Positions 1 to 5,441 of a stretch of DNA of 5,624 bases are shown here, one piece after another. The first letter of the stretch is position 1. The number at the start of each line of letters is the position of its first letter. The notes under the pieces were generated by a model. The model ran no database searches. It had not been told where the DNA came from and worked only from the letters and a program-made list of their open reading frames with translations. This DNA comes from Hyphomicrobiales bacterium (GTDB taxonomy: Bacteria > Pseudomonadota > Alphaproteobacteria > Rhizobiales > S144-23): contig WGBL01000020.1 in the NCBI GenBank assembly GCA_015494375.1, forward strand, positions 1 to 5,624, read 5' to 3'. A program made the position numbers and the translations under genes.

Positions 1-247
1 CCTATCTTGCGAATGTTGCTGCTCTCGCTTTCGGGGGAAAAGGCAGCCAGTGAGCGCCTGCCTTTGGCCGTGTGTCCTGTGCTGCCGACCATCTGCTTGG
101 AGCGCCTCGCAAGGAGCTGACGCTGCCGAGCTGGCGCGCAGACACAAACCGGGCCGACGATGACGTCGAGGAAAGGCGGCGGGACCTCTCCTCGACGTCA
201 TTGCCGGGTTCGCGCCTGCGCGGGCACAGGTGCCGGCAGGGCGGCCT
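1..247. other. Window-edge region without an identifiable gene
   Basis: No recognisable gene is present here. Two short frames reach the left edge. One is on the plus strand, open from base 1 to a TGA at 118-120 (39 codons). The other is on the minus strand, from an ATG at 92-90 and open through base 1 (begins MVGSTGHTAKGRRSL). Each has roughly 70-75% G/C at third positions, no better than background for this DNA, and neither resembles a family I know. One could be the real end or start of a neighbouring gene, but the window does not decide which. The only clear structure is the hairpin at 156-207. Confidence 0.4.
156..207 (-). terminator. Long hairpin downstream of msbA, possible terminator
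   Basis: TGACGTCGAGGA (161-172) is matched perfectly by its reverse complement TCCTCGACGTCA (189-200). An A-T pair at 160/201 extends the stem to 13 bp. Three more pairs form inside it (174-176 with 185-187), leaving an 8-nt loop, and CCG/CGG pairs at 154-156 with 205-207 form outside it. The structure begins about 47 nt after the msbA stop codon, the expected place for a transcription end. No run of T follows the stem in either direction, so it could instead be a 3'-end stabilising structure or an inverted-repeat binding site. Confidence 0.4.
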
Positions 248-2305
248 TTAGCTGAGCTTGGCCTTCTTTGGGGCGGTGCTCGTGGCGGTGGTGCTGGTGG
301 GGGCGCTGCCTAGGGGGCTGTTGGCGCTCGACTCGTTGCTCGGCGCTCGGGGCGGCGCGACGGAGGCGCCGGGCGCGTCGGCACCATCGGCGGTGCGCGC
401 TGTCCCATCGGCGCCAGCAGCAGGAGCGCCATCGGTTGCGATCAGTTGCGAGCGGCAGAGCCGCTCATAGACGCCACCGCGGGCGAGAAGCGCCCGGTGG
501 CTGCCTTGCTCGATAATCCGCCCCTCCTCCATCACACAGATGAGATCGGCGTTCTGCACCGTCGAGAGGCGGTGGGCGATCACCAGCGTCGTCCGCCCCT
601 CGGCAAACCGCCCGAGCGCCTCCTGCACGGCGCGCTCGGATTCGGCATCGAGTGCGCTCGTCGCCTCATCGAGGAGCAGGATGGGCGCATCCTTGAGGAT
701 GGCCCGCGCAAGCGCGATCCGTTGGCGCTGGCCGCCGCTCAGGCGCATGCCGCGCTCGCCGATGACGGTGTCATAGCCCTCAGGTAGGGCGGCGACGAAA
801 TCGTGCGCCGTGGCGGCCTTGGCGGCGGCCATGATCTCCTCGCGCGTGGCCCCAAGGCGCCCCAAGGCGATGTTGGCGGCAATGGTGTCGTTAAAGAGCG
901 TGATGTCCTGACTCACCATGGCCACCGCCTGGCGCAGGCTTGCAAGGGTGACCGCGCGCACGTCCTGGCCGTCGATCAGTATGCGCCCGGACGAGATCTC
1001 GAAAAGCCGCGGCACCAGGTTGATGACCGTCGACTTGCCCGCCCCGCTCCGCCCCACGAGTGCGACGACGGTGCCGGCGGGCACCTCGAGCGAGAACGCG
1101 CGCACGGCGTGGCTCTCGCTTCCCGGATAGGTGAAGTGCACATCCTCGAAGCGGAGTTCTCCGGCGCGCACCTCGAGGGTGCGGGCGCCCGGCGCATCGA
1201 CAATGCGGGGTGCCTCATCGAGGAGCGCAAAGACCCGCTCGGCGGCTGCCAAGCCTTCCTGGACGCGGGCGTTGAGATTGCCAAGGCCCCGCAGCGGTTG
1301 GGCCGCCATGAGCAGTGCACTGACGAAGCCCGTGAAATCGCCCACCGTATTGACGCCCGCAGCGATGCGATAGCCTGCAAGCGCAATCACCCCCGCAACC
1401 GCCAGGCCGCCGAGCGCTTCCAGCATGGGGTCGAGCCGGGCCTTGGCGCGCACCGTCTTCATGCGCAGCCGAAAAATGTCCTCAAAGCGGCGGTTGATGC
1501 GCGCGCGGGCGTAGTCCTCGAGGCGATAGGTCTTGATCAGCCGGGCCCCGCCGAGCGTCTCGGCGAGCTCCGCCGTCATGGCGCCAAGCTCGCCCTGGGT
1601 GCGCTTGGCGACCCGGCGCAGCCGCTGGCCGATGCGCGCAATGGGAAAGCCCGCCAGCGGATAAAGGCCGAGGACGATGAGCGACATGAACCAGTCGAGA
1701 TAGAACATCGCCGCAATGAGGGCGATGATGGTCAGGATGTCGCGAACCGCCGAATTGAGCACACTGAGGGCCGCCAGCTGGATGTAGTTCATGTCGTTGG
1801 TGAGCCGCGAGATCATGTGCCCCGGCGCCTCGCGGGCGAGGCGCGCGAAATCCGAGCCGATGAGATGGCTGAATATGTCGCGCTGGATGTCGACCACCAT
1901 GCGCAGGACAATGCGCTGGGTGGCGACGGTCTGGAGATAGAGAAAGAGGCTCTTGAGTGCGGTGATGACGACAATAACGATGAGAACGGTCGCAAGAAAC
2001 GTCATGTCGCCATCCGCCAGTGTGTCATAGGAATACTTGATGACCAGCGGATAGAGCCCCGTGGTTGCGGCGACCACCGCCATGAGGAGGAGCGCCACCA
2101 CAAGTGCGCGCCAGCGGTGGGCGATCCAATCGCGCCAGCAGCGCCTGAGAAGCTGCAAGGTATTGTCGTCGAGTGTGCGCCGCTCGGCCGCAGCTCGGAA
2201 AGGCTTGCCCTCGCCCTCTGGCATGCCCTCACCCCCTGGTGTGCCCTCGCCCTCGGGCTTTCTTTCACCCTTAGGCTCGCTCTTGTCTGTGGGCTCGGTG
2301 GTCAT
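248..2305 (-). CDS. msbA: MsbA-type lipid A/lipid ABC exporter (fused permease and ATPase)
   Basis: This is an inner-membrane half-transporter that works as a homodimer, flipping lipid A core (or another lipid) across the membrane using ATP. From the ATG at 2305 it has 685 residues. They comprise a charged hexapeptide-repeat stretch (residues about 13-36), six predicted membrane segments (about 67-341), and a complete ATPase domain: Walker A GRSGAGKST (418-426), Q-loop Q466, signature LSGGQ (522-526), Walker B ILLLDE (542-547), D-loop SALD and H-loop H578. LFNDTIAANIA and DTVIGERG closely match enterobacterial MsbA. Residues after about 623 form an Ala/Pro/Ser/Thr-rich tail. MsbA is usually about 580 residues, so both ends are extended. 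An in-frame GTG at 2386 would add 27 residues but overlaps the upstream gene by 77 bp; the ATG lies 4 nt after that gene's stop and is preferred, although its Shine-Dalgarno is weak. Lipid A as substrate is inferred; other lipid exporters share the fold. Confidence 0.85.
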   Translation of the reverse strand: MTTEPTDKSEPKGERKPEGEGTPGGEGMPEGEGKPFRAAAERRTLDDNTLQLLRRCWRDWIAHRWRALVVALLLMAVVAATTGLYPLVIKYSYDTLADGDMTFLATVLIVIVVITALKSLFLYLQTVATQRIVLRMVVDIQRDIFSHLIGSDFARLAREAPGHMISRLTNDMNYIQLAALSVLNSAVRDILTIIALIAAMFYLDWFMSLIVLGLYPLAGFPIARIGQRLRRVAKRTQGELGAMTAELAETLGGARLIKTYRLEDYARARINRRFEDIFRLRMKTVRAKARLDPMLEALGGLAVAGVIALAGYRIAAGVNTVGDFTGFVSALLMAAQPLRGLGNLNARVQEGLAAAERVFALLDEAPRIVDAPGARTLEVRAGELRFEDVHFTYPGSESHAVRAFSLEVPAGTVVALVGRSGAGKSTVINLVPRLFEISSGRILIDGQDVRAVTLASLRQAVAMVSQDITLFNDTIAANIALGRLGATREEIMAAAKAATAHDFVAALPEGYDTVIGERGMRLSGGQRQRIALARAILKDAPILLLDEATSALDAESERAVQEALGRFAEGRTTLVIAHRLSTVQNADLICVMEEGRIIEQGSHRALLARGGVYERLCRSQLIATDGAPAAGADGTARTADGADAPGASVAPPRAPSNESSANSPLGSAPTSTTATSTAPKKAKLS
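2207..2278 (-). repeat. 18-bp tandem repeat encoding hexapeptides in the MsbA N-terminus
   Basis: Three consecutive 18-bp units (2207-2224, 2225-2242, 2243-2260) begin GCCCTC on the plus strand, and a more degenerate fourth follows (2261-2278). Because 18 is a multiple of three, the repeat stays in frame and encodes KGERKP, EGEGTP, GGEGMP and EGEGKP in protein order, i.e. a six-residue motif x-G-E-x-x-P. It lies before the first membrane segment, in a part of the protein not conserved in MsbA, and probably forms a flexible cytoplasmic extension. Confidence 0.85.
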
Positions 2306-2309
2306 CGGC

Positions 2310-2681
2310 TCATTTGTGAGCTGGCTTGCCGCCCCCCTCTTGCACGCCAGCTTCGACACCAGGCCCCGACGGCGAGCGGTCGTCACTTGTGGGGTCGAGC
2401 AGTCGGTGCAGGTGGACTATGAAATAACGCATGTGGGCATCGTCCACGGTCTTTTGCGCGGCCTCTTTCCAGGCATCATAGGCGCTTTTGTAGTCGGGAT
2501 AAATGCCGACGATATCGAGTGCGCCCGGGTCGGCAAAGCGGGTGCTGCCGATTGTCTCCAACGCGCCGCCGAAGACCAGGTGAAGCAACTGCGGCTTGCC
2601 GTCGTGCTTTCGGTGCTCGCGTCGACCGTCGTGCTGACCGTCGCGCGCGCCCCCGACGTCACCTTCCGATCTGTCAGCCAT
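2310..2681 (-). CDS. DUF4170 family conserved protein
   Basis: This is a 123-residue protein whose residues about 29-97 match the alphaproteobacterial DUF4170 family: KPQLLHLVFGG, LDIVGIYPDY, a run of aromatic and charged residues around AYDAWK, and VDDAHMRYFIVHLHRLLDP. The molecular function is unknown. Residues 1-28 are rich in Asp, Arg, Gly and His and are not part of the conserved core; the C-terminal 26 residues are also variable. There is no signal peptide or membrane segment, so it is probably cytoplasmic. The frame is open upstream to an ATG at 2825, but the ATG at 2681 is preferred because AGGGAG lies 12 nt before it and the upstream part looks non-coding. Its TGA is 4 nt from the msbA start, suggesting an operon with translational coupling. 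From memory, family members often sit beside lipid A/LPS genes, so a link to the envelope is an inference from context only. Confidence 0.85.
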   Translation of the reverse strand: MADRSEGDVGGARDGQHDGRREHRKHDGKPQLLHLVFGGALETIGSTRFADPGALDIVGIYPDYKSAYDAWKEAAQKTVDDAHMRYFIVHLHRLLDPTSDDRSPSGPGVEAGVQEGGGKPAHK

Positions 2682-2869
2682 TGGCGGCGCAGTCTCCCTG
2701 ATTGAGTTGTGCGAGAGCGGGGTTTTTCGTGGGCCCGAAACAAGACATTGGTTTACCGTCCTTCCACCGTGTTCCTTAAGCGCTGCTGAAGGTTTTTCGG
2801 CCATATTGAGCGCCACATGCCGCACCGTGGCAAGCGCGCTCAGTGGTTAGCGGCAGGCGTCAAACAACG

Positions 2870-2902
2870 AAAAAAATCATGACGGACCGGCCAGGGAGCC
2901 GG
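2870..2902 (-). terminator. GC hairpin followed by seven T, possible ubiA terminator
   Basis: Read on the minus strand, CCGGC (2902-2898) pairs with GCCGG (2891-2887) around a 6-nt loop, and seven T follow at 2876-2870. This is the only T-run downstream of ubiA and it points the right way. Against it, the stem is only 5 bp and about 10 nt separate it from the T-run, longer than in a typical intrinsic terminator. Confidence 0.3.
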
Positions 2903-2916
2903 GCGGATCAGCTGGC

Positions 2917-2965
2917 GGCACGGTGCCTCGGGAGCGCAAGGGCGTGGGAAACCGAGGGCCGTGCC
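2917..2965. other. Long interrupted hairpin downstream of ubiA
   Basis: GGCACGG (2917-2923) pairs with CCGTGCC (2959-2965), and CCTCGG (2926-2931) pairs with CCGAGG (2952-2957). That gives 13 bp with a small internal bulge and a 20-nt loop. On the plus strand it is followed by ATTTT, but no plus-strand gene precedes it. On the minus strand it lies about 106 nt after the ubiA stop without a T-run. It may form the 3' end of the ubiA mRNA or act together with the hairpin at 2870-2902. Confidence 0.4.
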
Positions 2966-3071
2966 ATTTTGCTCGTTGTCTCCACGAGTGTCGTTTTCAC
3001 CAGTCTCGTGCTCTGTGCCGCGAGGTCTGCGCAACGATTGTCCTCGCGCTGCATCCGGGACTGTCGGCTGC

Positions 3072-4079
3072 TCAGGGCATTGCGGCAAATGCGCCGCCAA
3101 TCCAGCCATCGGCGAGAATGCCAGCAAAGATCACGAGCCCAAGATCGCGGTTGGCGCGGAACCGCTCGAGGCAATGCGCCGGATCGTCGATCTCGATGGT
3201 GGCGATCTGCCATGCCATATGGCCGGCGGCAACCGCCATCGCCACGAGGAAGAGGGCGCCCGCGCCGGCTCCTAGGCCCGCAATCACGATCCCCACCCAG
3301 GCGAGGCCATAAAAGAGCACCAGCCAGTGCCGCGTGCGCTCGCCGAACTTGAGGGCTGTCGATTTGAGGCCGATGAGCGCATCGTCCTCCTTGTCCTGAT
3401 GGGCATAGATGGTGTCATAGCCGATGGTCCAGGCGATCGTGGCACCATAGAGCACGAGGGGCGGCCAGTCGAGGCGGCCAAAATGGGCGGCCCAGCCCAT
3501 GAGCGCGCCCCAGGAGAATGCGAGGCCGAGAAAGAACTGCGGCCAGTAGGTGAACCGCTTCATGAAAGGATAGATGGCGACGAGCCCGAGCGAGGCCACA
3601 CCAAGCATTACGGCAAAGCGGTTGAACTGCAAAAGCACCACGAGGCCGGCAAGGCAGAGCCCAAGCATGAAGATGAGCGCTGCGCCCGGGCTCACCTGGC
3701 CGCTCGGCAAGGGCCGCGAGCGGGTGCGCGCGACCTGGGCGTCATAGTCGCGGTCGACGAGATCGTTATAGACGCAGCCCGCCCCGCGCATGGCAAAGGC
3801 GCCGATGGCAAAGAGGCCAAGGTGCCATAGGTTGGGCAAGCGCCCGCCGTCGGCGAGTGCCGCAAGCGCCGCCGACCACCAGCACGGCAACAGCAACAGC
3901 CAGGTGCCGATGGGCCGGTCGGCGCGGGCGAGCCTCAGATAGGGCCGCGCGAACGGGGGCGCGAAACGGTCGACCCAGTTGTCGGGTGGGGCATCGGCAA
4001 CCCGGGATTCGACGGGCGCCTCAGCCATGCGCGCCCTGACGCCTTCAGGCGCCTCACGTTCCTTTGTCGTTTCTGGCAT
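3072..4079 (-). CDS. ubiA: 4-hydroxybenzoate polyprenyltransferase
   Basis: UbiA joins a polyprenyl chain to 4-hydroxybenzoate, the first membrane-bound step of ubiquinone synthesis. It is an integral inner-membrane enzyme of the UbiA superfamily. From the ATG at 4079 it has 335 residues. The two Mg-diphosphate-binding motifs are intact: NDLVDRDYD (105-113), followed by RPLPSG (122-127), and YDTIYAHQDKEDD (221-233). The family opening LARADRPIGTWLLLLPCWWS is present (about 51-70), as are multiple hydrophobic helices and the C-terminal FRANRDLGLVIFAG. The ATG at 4028 (318 residues) has a better Shine-Dalgarno (AGGG, 5 nt spacer) and may be the true start, since residues 1-17 are not conserved. 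A further extension to 4205 is unlikely. It is transcribed divergently from rsmE, an arrangement I recall from other alphaproteobacteria. Confidence 0.95.
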   Translation of the reverse strand: MPETTKEREAPEGVRARMAEAPVESRVADAPPDNWVDRFAPPFARPYLRLARADRPIGTWLLLLPCWWSAALAALADGGRLPNLWHLGLFAIGAFAMRGAGCVYNDLVDRDYDAQVARTRSRPLPSGQVSPGAALIFMLGLCLAGLVVLLQFNRFAVMLGVASLGLVAIYPFMKRFTYWPQFFLGLAFSWGALMGWAAHFGRLDWPPLVLYGATIAWTIGYDTIYAHQDKEDDALIGLKSTALKFGERTRHWLVLFYGLAWVGIVIAGLGAGAGALFLVAMAVAAGHMAWQIATIEIDDPAHCLERFRANRDLGLVIFAGILADGWIGGAFAAMP

Positions 4080-4118
4080 GGGGCTCAGGCTATCATGTCG
4101 TCGCCAAATCGCGATATC

Positions 4119-4142
4119 GTCATGTCGCAAGTCATGTCGCAA
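4119..4142. repeat. Perfect 12-bp tandem duplication upstream of ubiA
   Basis: GTCATGTCGCAA occurs twice back to back (4119-4130 and 4131-4142). A partial third copy, ATCATGTCGTCG, lies at 4092-4103. Seen from ubiA this reads TTGCGACATGAC twice, about 40-63 bp upstream of its ATG at 4079. It could be a pair of operator half-sites or simple replication slippage; the sequence alone does not decide. Confidence 0.9.
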
Positions 4143-4143
4143 T

Positions 4144-4175
4144 ATGTGGGGGCATCGGCATGTGGGGGCGTCGGC
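4144..4175. repeat. 16-bp tandem duplication in the ubiA / rsmE gap
   Basis: ATGTGGGGGCATCGGC (4144-4159) is followed directly by ATGTGGGGGCGTCGGC (4160-4175), with 15 of 16 positions identical. The five-G tracts are 16 bp apart. It adjoins the 12-bp duplication, so two independent duplications sit within 60 bp. Confidence 0.9.
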
Positions 4176-4335
4176 CGCCACGATATGCCGGGCGTCGACC
4201 GCCAAGGGTGCCCCGCCGGGTCAGCTGTTCTGTGCCCCGATATGGTCTTTCTGTGCAACCAGCCGGATGGTCTGTAAAGCCACTTGGCAGCTCCCCTTCT
4301 CAAGCGCACCATGACCGGGAGATCAAAGGGACATC

Positions 4336-4368
4336 AAGGGGACCATGAGCAGCCGAATGAAACCATGA
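4336..4368 (+). promoter_or_regulatory. Possible 7-codon upstream ORF overlapping the rsmE start
   Basis: AAGGGG (4336-4341) precedes an ATG at 4345 by only 3 nt. That ATG opens a 7-codon frame (MSSRMKP) whose TGA (4366-4368) overlaps the rsmE ATG (4365-4367) in an ATGA arrangement, the geometry of termination-reinitiation coupling. The rsmE ATG itself has no good Shine-Dalgarno. The spacer is short and the mini-ORF arises from the local 20-bp duplication, so it may be accidental. Confidence 0.3.
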
Positions 4369-4382
4369 GCAGCCGATCAAAG
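4343..4382 (+). repeat. 20-bp duplication spanning the rsmE start codon
   Basis: Two 20-bp units (4343-4362 and 4363-4382) share their first 14 bases, CCATGAGCAGCCGA, then diverge. Each carries an ATG followed by AGC AGC CGA, but since 20 is not a multiple of three the two ATGs lie in different frames. Only the second (4365) is in frame with rsmE. Confidence 0.85.
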
Positions 4383-5165
4383 GCACAGCCAGCGAGGTGC
4401 TTGCGGCGCCGCCTGTTCGTGAGCGGCGATCTTGCCGCCGGCAGGCTTCTTTCGACGACGCCCGCCCAGCACCACTACCTCGCCCATGTGCTGCGCGCGC
4501 AGAAGGGCGATTGTGTGCTCGTCTTCAATGGCCGCGACGGCGAGTGGCGAGCCGAGATCGGCGCACTTGATCGCCGCACCTCTGTGCTCGTCGCAGAGGA
4601 GCAGGTACGCCCCCAGTCGGGCGGCCCCGACATCGATTATCTATTCGCGCCCCTCAAGCGGGCGCGGCTCGACTATATGGTGCAAAAGGCAACCGAGCTT
4701 GGCGCCGCGCGCCTCCGCCCTGTGCTTACGGCCCATACCGATGCGCCGCGGCTCAATATGGCGCGGCTGCGCGCCAATATCATCGAGGCGGCCGAGCAGT
4801 GTGGTGTGCTGCGTGTGCCGGAGCTCAAGGCGCCGATGGCGCTTGCCGAGTTGCTTGCGAGCTGGCAGCCCGCGCGACGGCTCATCTTCTGTGACGAGGC
4901 GGCGCCTGTGGCTGATCCCATTGCCGCACTCGACCGGCTTGCACCAGGGCCGCTCGCGGTGCTGATCGGGCCCGAGGGCGGCTTCTCGGCCGAGGAGCGC
5001 GCGGCGCTCCTGGCTAGCCAATTCGTCACCGCCATCTCGCTCGGCCCCCGCATCATGCGCGCCGACACAGCTGGCGTCGCGGCCATGGCGCTCATTCAGG
5101 CCACCCTCGGCGACTGGCGCGGCGGCGCCGGCGATGAAGCCCGCAAGTTGTGCGCAAGGTCTTGA
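4365..5165 (+). CDS. rsmE: 16S rRNA (uracil-1498-N3)-methyltransferase
   Basis: RsmE uses S-adenosylmethionine to methylate N3 of U1498 in 16S rRNA of the small ribosomal subunit. From the ATG at 4365 it has 266 residues: a short unconserved leader, the PUA-like RNA-binding domain beginning RRRLFVSGDL (14-23), and the SPOUT methyltransferase domain from about residue 90. The SPOUT domain has KATELG (108-113), IIEAAEQCGVLRVPEL (139-154), the cofactor-loop motif IGPEGGFSAEE (201-211) and the knot-closing LGPRIMRADTAGVAA (226-240), all intact. The family is usually about 240-250 residues. In-frame starts at 4311 (ATG) and 4284 (TTG) would add unconserved residues. The 4365 start is preferred because it lies closest to the conserved core, but none of the three has a strong Shine-Dalgarno. 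It precedes glutamate-cysteine ligase on the same strand. Confidence 0.95.
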   Translation: MSSRSKAQPARCLRRRLFVSGDLAAGRLLSTTPAQHHYLAHVLRAQKGDCVLVFNGRDGEWRAEIGALDRRTSVLVAEEQVRPQSGGPDIDYLFAPLKRARLDYMVQKATELGAARLRPVLTAHTDAPRLNMARLRANIIEAAEQCGVLRVPELKAPMALAELLASWQPARRLIFCDEAAPVADPIAALDRLAPGPLAVLIGPEGGFSAEERAALLASQFVTAISLGPRIMRADTAGVAAMALIQATLGDWRGGAGDEARKLCARS

Positions 5166-5233
5166 TTTGCCGTGAGGGGCGCCGCCAATTTGGGGGCTTG
5201 CCAGGCGGGCGTGCAAGCGCCATATCACGGGCT

Positions 5234-5418
5234 CGAGACGCGCCCTCGAGACGCCACCGTAGAAAAGGCCCCGCAAGGGCGACCCGTGAGAGGTTGCCCC
5301 CGAGAGGTTGCCCAGGAGAGGTTGCCCAGCAGAGGTTGCCCGCAAGAGGCGCCCCGCCAGTGGTACCCACTAGAGGCGTTCACGAGTGGCGCCCGCGAGT
5401 GGCGCAAAGTGGCGTCCG
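5234..5418 (+). repeat. Degenerate 13-14-bp tandem array upstream of gshA (about 14 units)
   Basis: Units start at 5234, 5247, 5260, 5273, 5287, 5301, 5315, 5329, 5343, 5357, 5370, 5383, 5396 and 5406. Four central units are identical over 11 bases, AGAGGTTGCCC, at 5289, 5303, 5317 and 5331, exactly 14 bp apart. Units to the right drift toward AGTGGCGCCCG with 13-bp spacing, and those to the left toward GAGACGCGCCC. An approximate consensus is NNAGAGGYKGCCCN. There are no spacers between units. Because 14 is not a multiple of three, the array cannot encode a repeated peptide. The young-centre, old-edges pattern is what expansion by slippage would leave. The array ends about 23 nt before the gshA ATG. 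Confidence 0.9.
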
Positions 5419-5428
5419 CGCCGCCGCC

Positions 5429-5436
5429 AGGAGAGG
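5429..5436 (+). promoter_or_regulatory. Shine-Dalgarno of gshA
   Basis: AGGAGAGG lies 5 nt before the ATG at 5442 (AGGAG to ATG spacing 8 nt), the strongest ribosome-binding site in the window, and it fixes the gshA start. Its AGAGG resembles the repeated AGAGG of the array just upstream, so the array places several similar but ATG-less copies before the true site. Confidence 0.8.
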
Positions 5437-5441
5437 CCAGC

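Larger units (their letters stand above)
2682..3071. other. Intergenic region between ubiA and the DUF4170 gene
   Basis: These 390 bases lie between the ubiA stop and the DUF4170 start, both on the minus strand. I see no protein-like frame except a 24-codon minus-strand mini-ORF (2748-2674), discussed under findings. The half nearer ubiA contains two hairpins (2917-2965 and 2887-2902). The half nearer the DUF4170 gene should hold the promoter of the DUF4170-msbA operon, but I find no convincing -35/-10 pair. The 9-mer GGTTTTTCG occurs twice (2721 and 2791), 70 bp apart. Confidence 0.5.
4080..4364. promoter_or_regulatory. Divergent ubiA / rsmE intergenic region
   Basis: These 285 bases separate the two divergent start codons and must hold both promoters, although I cannot point to convincing -35/-10 boxes. 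The region contains a 12-bp perfect tandem repeat (4119-4142), a 16-bp near-perfect tandem repeat (4144-4175), the palindrome CGATATCG (4112-4119), and the first unit of a 20-bp duplication that reaches the rsmE start (4343-4382). No protein-like frame is visible. Confidence 0.6.
5166..5441 (+). other. rsmE / gshA intergenic region, mostly a tandem array
   Basis: These 276 bases separate rsmE from gshA. The first 70 bases contain a weak inverted repeat, GCTTGC (5196-5201) with GCAAGC (5213-5218), around an 11-nt loop without a T-run. The rest is the 13-14-bp array (5234-5418) and the gshA Shine-Dalgarno. No protein-like frame is visible; short frames read repeat-derived peptides that change phase from unit to unit. 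I see no clear -35/-10 pair, so whether gshA has its own promoter here or is read through from rsmE is open. Confidence 0.6.

Noticed and set aside
803..2422. A 539-codon plus-strand open frame antisense to msbA
   Set aside because: Its translation is His/Arg/Asp/Gly-rich with no recognisable domain, while the opposite strand encodes a complete, motif-perfect ABC exporter. Long antisense frames are expected in GC-rich coding DNA.
2682..2825. Longer DUF4170 start at 2825 (48 extra residues)
   Set aside because: The added residues look non-coding and unconserved. The ATG at 2681 has AGGGAG upstream and sits close to the family core.
2682..3071. tRNA or other structured RNA gene in the largest gap
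   Set aside because: I looked for a cloverleaf and T-loop-like sequence and found only simple hairpins.
2840..3352. Open frames in the ubiA downstream gap (minus 2840-3127, plus 2843-3352)
   Set aside because: Both overlap the conserved 3' part of ubiA, are Arg/Pro/Ala-rich without recognisable motifs, and have no good ribosome-binding site.
4080..4205. Longer UbiA start at 4205
   Set aside because: The extension would translate the 12-bp tandem repeat and has no UbiA similarity. Starts at 4079 or 4028 give normal family lengths.
5234..5418. CRISPR array
   Set aside because: Units are 13-14 bp and contiguous, with no spacers and no cas genes.
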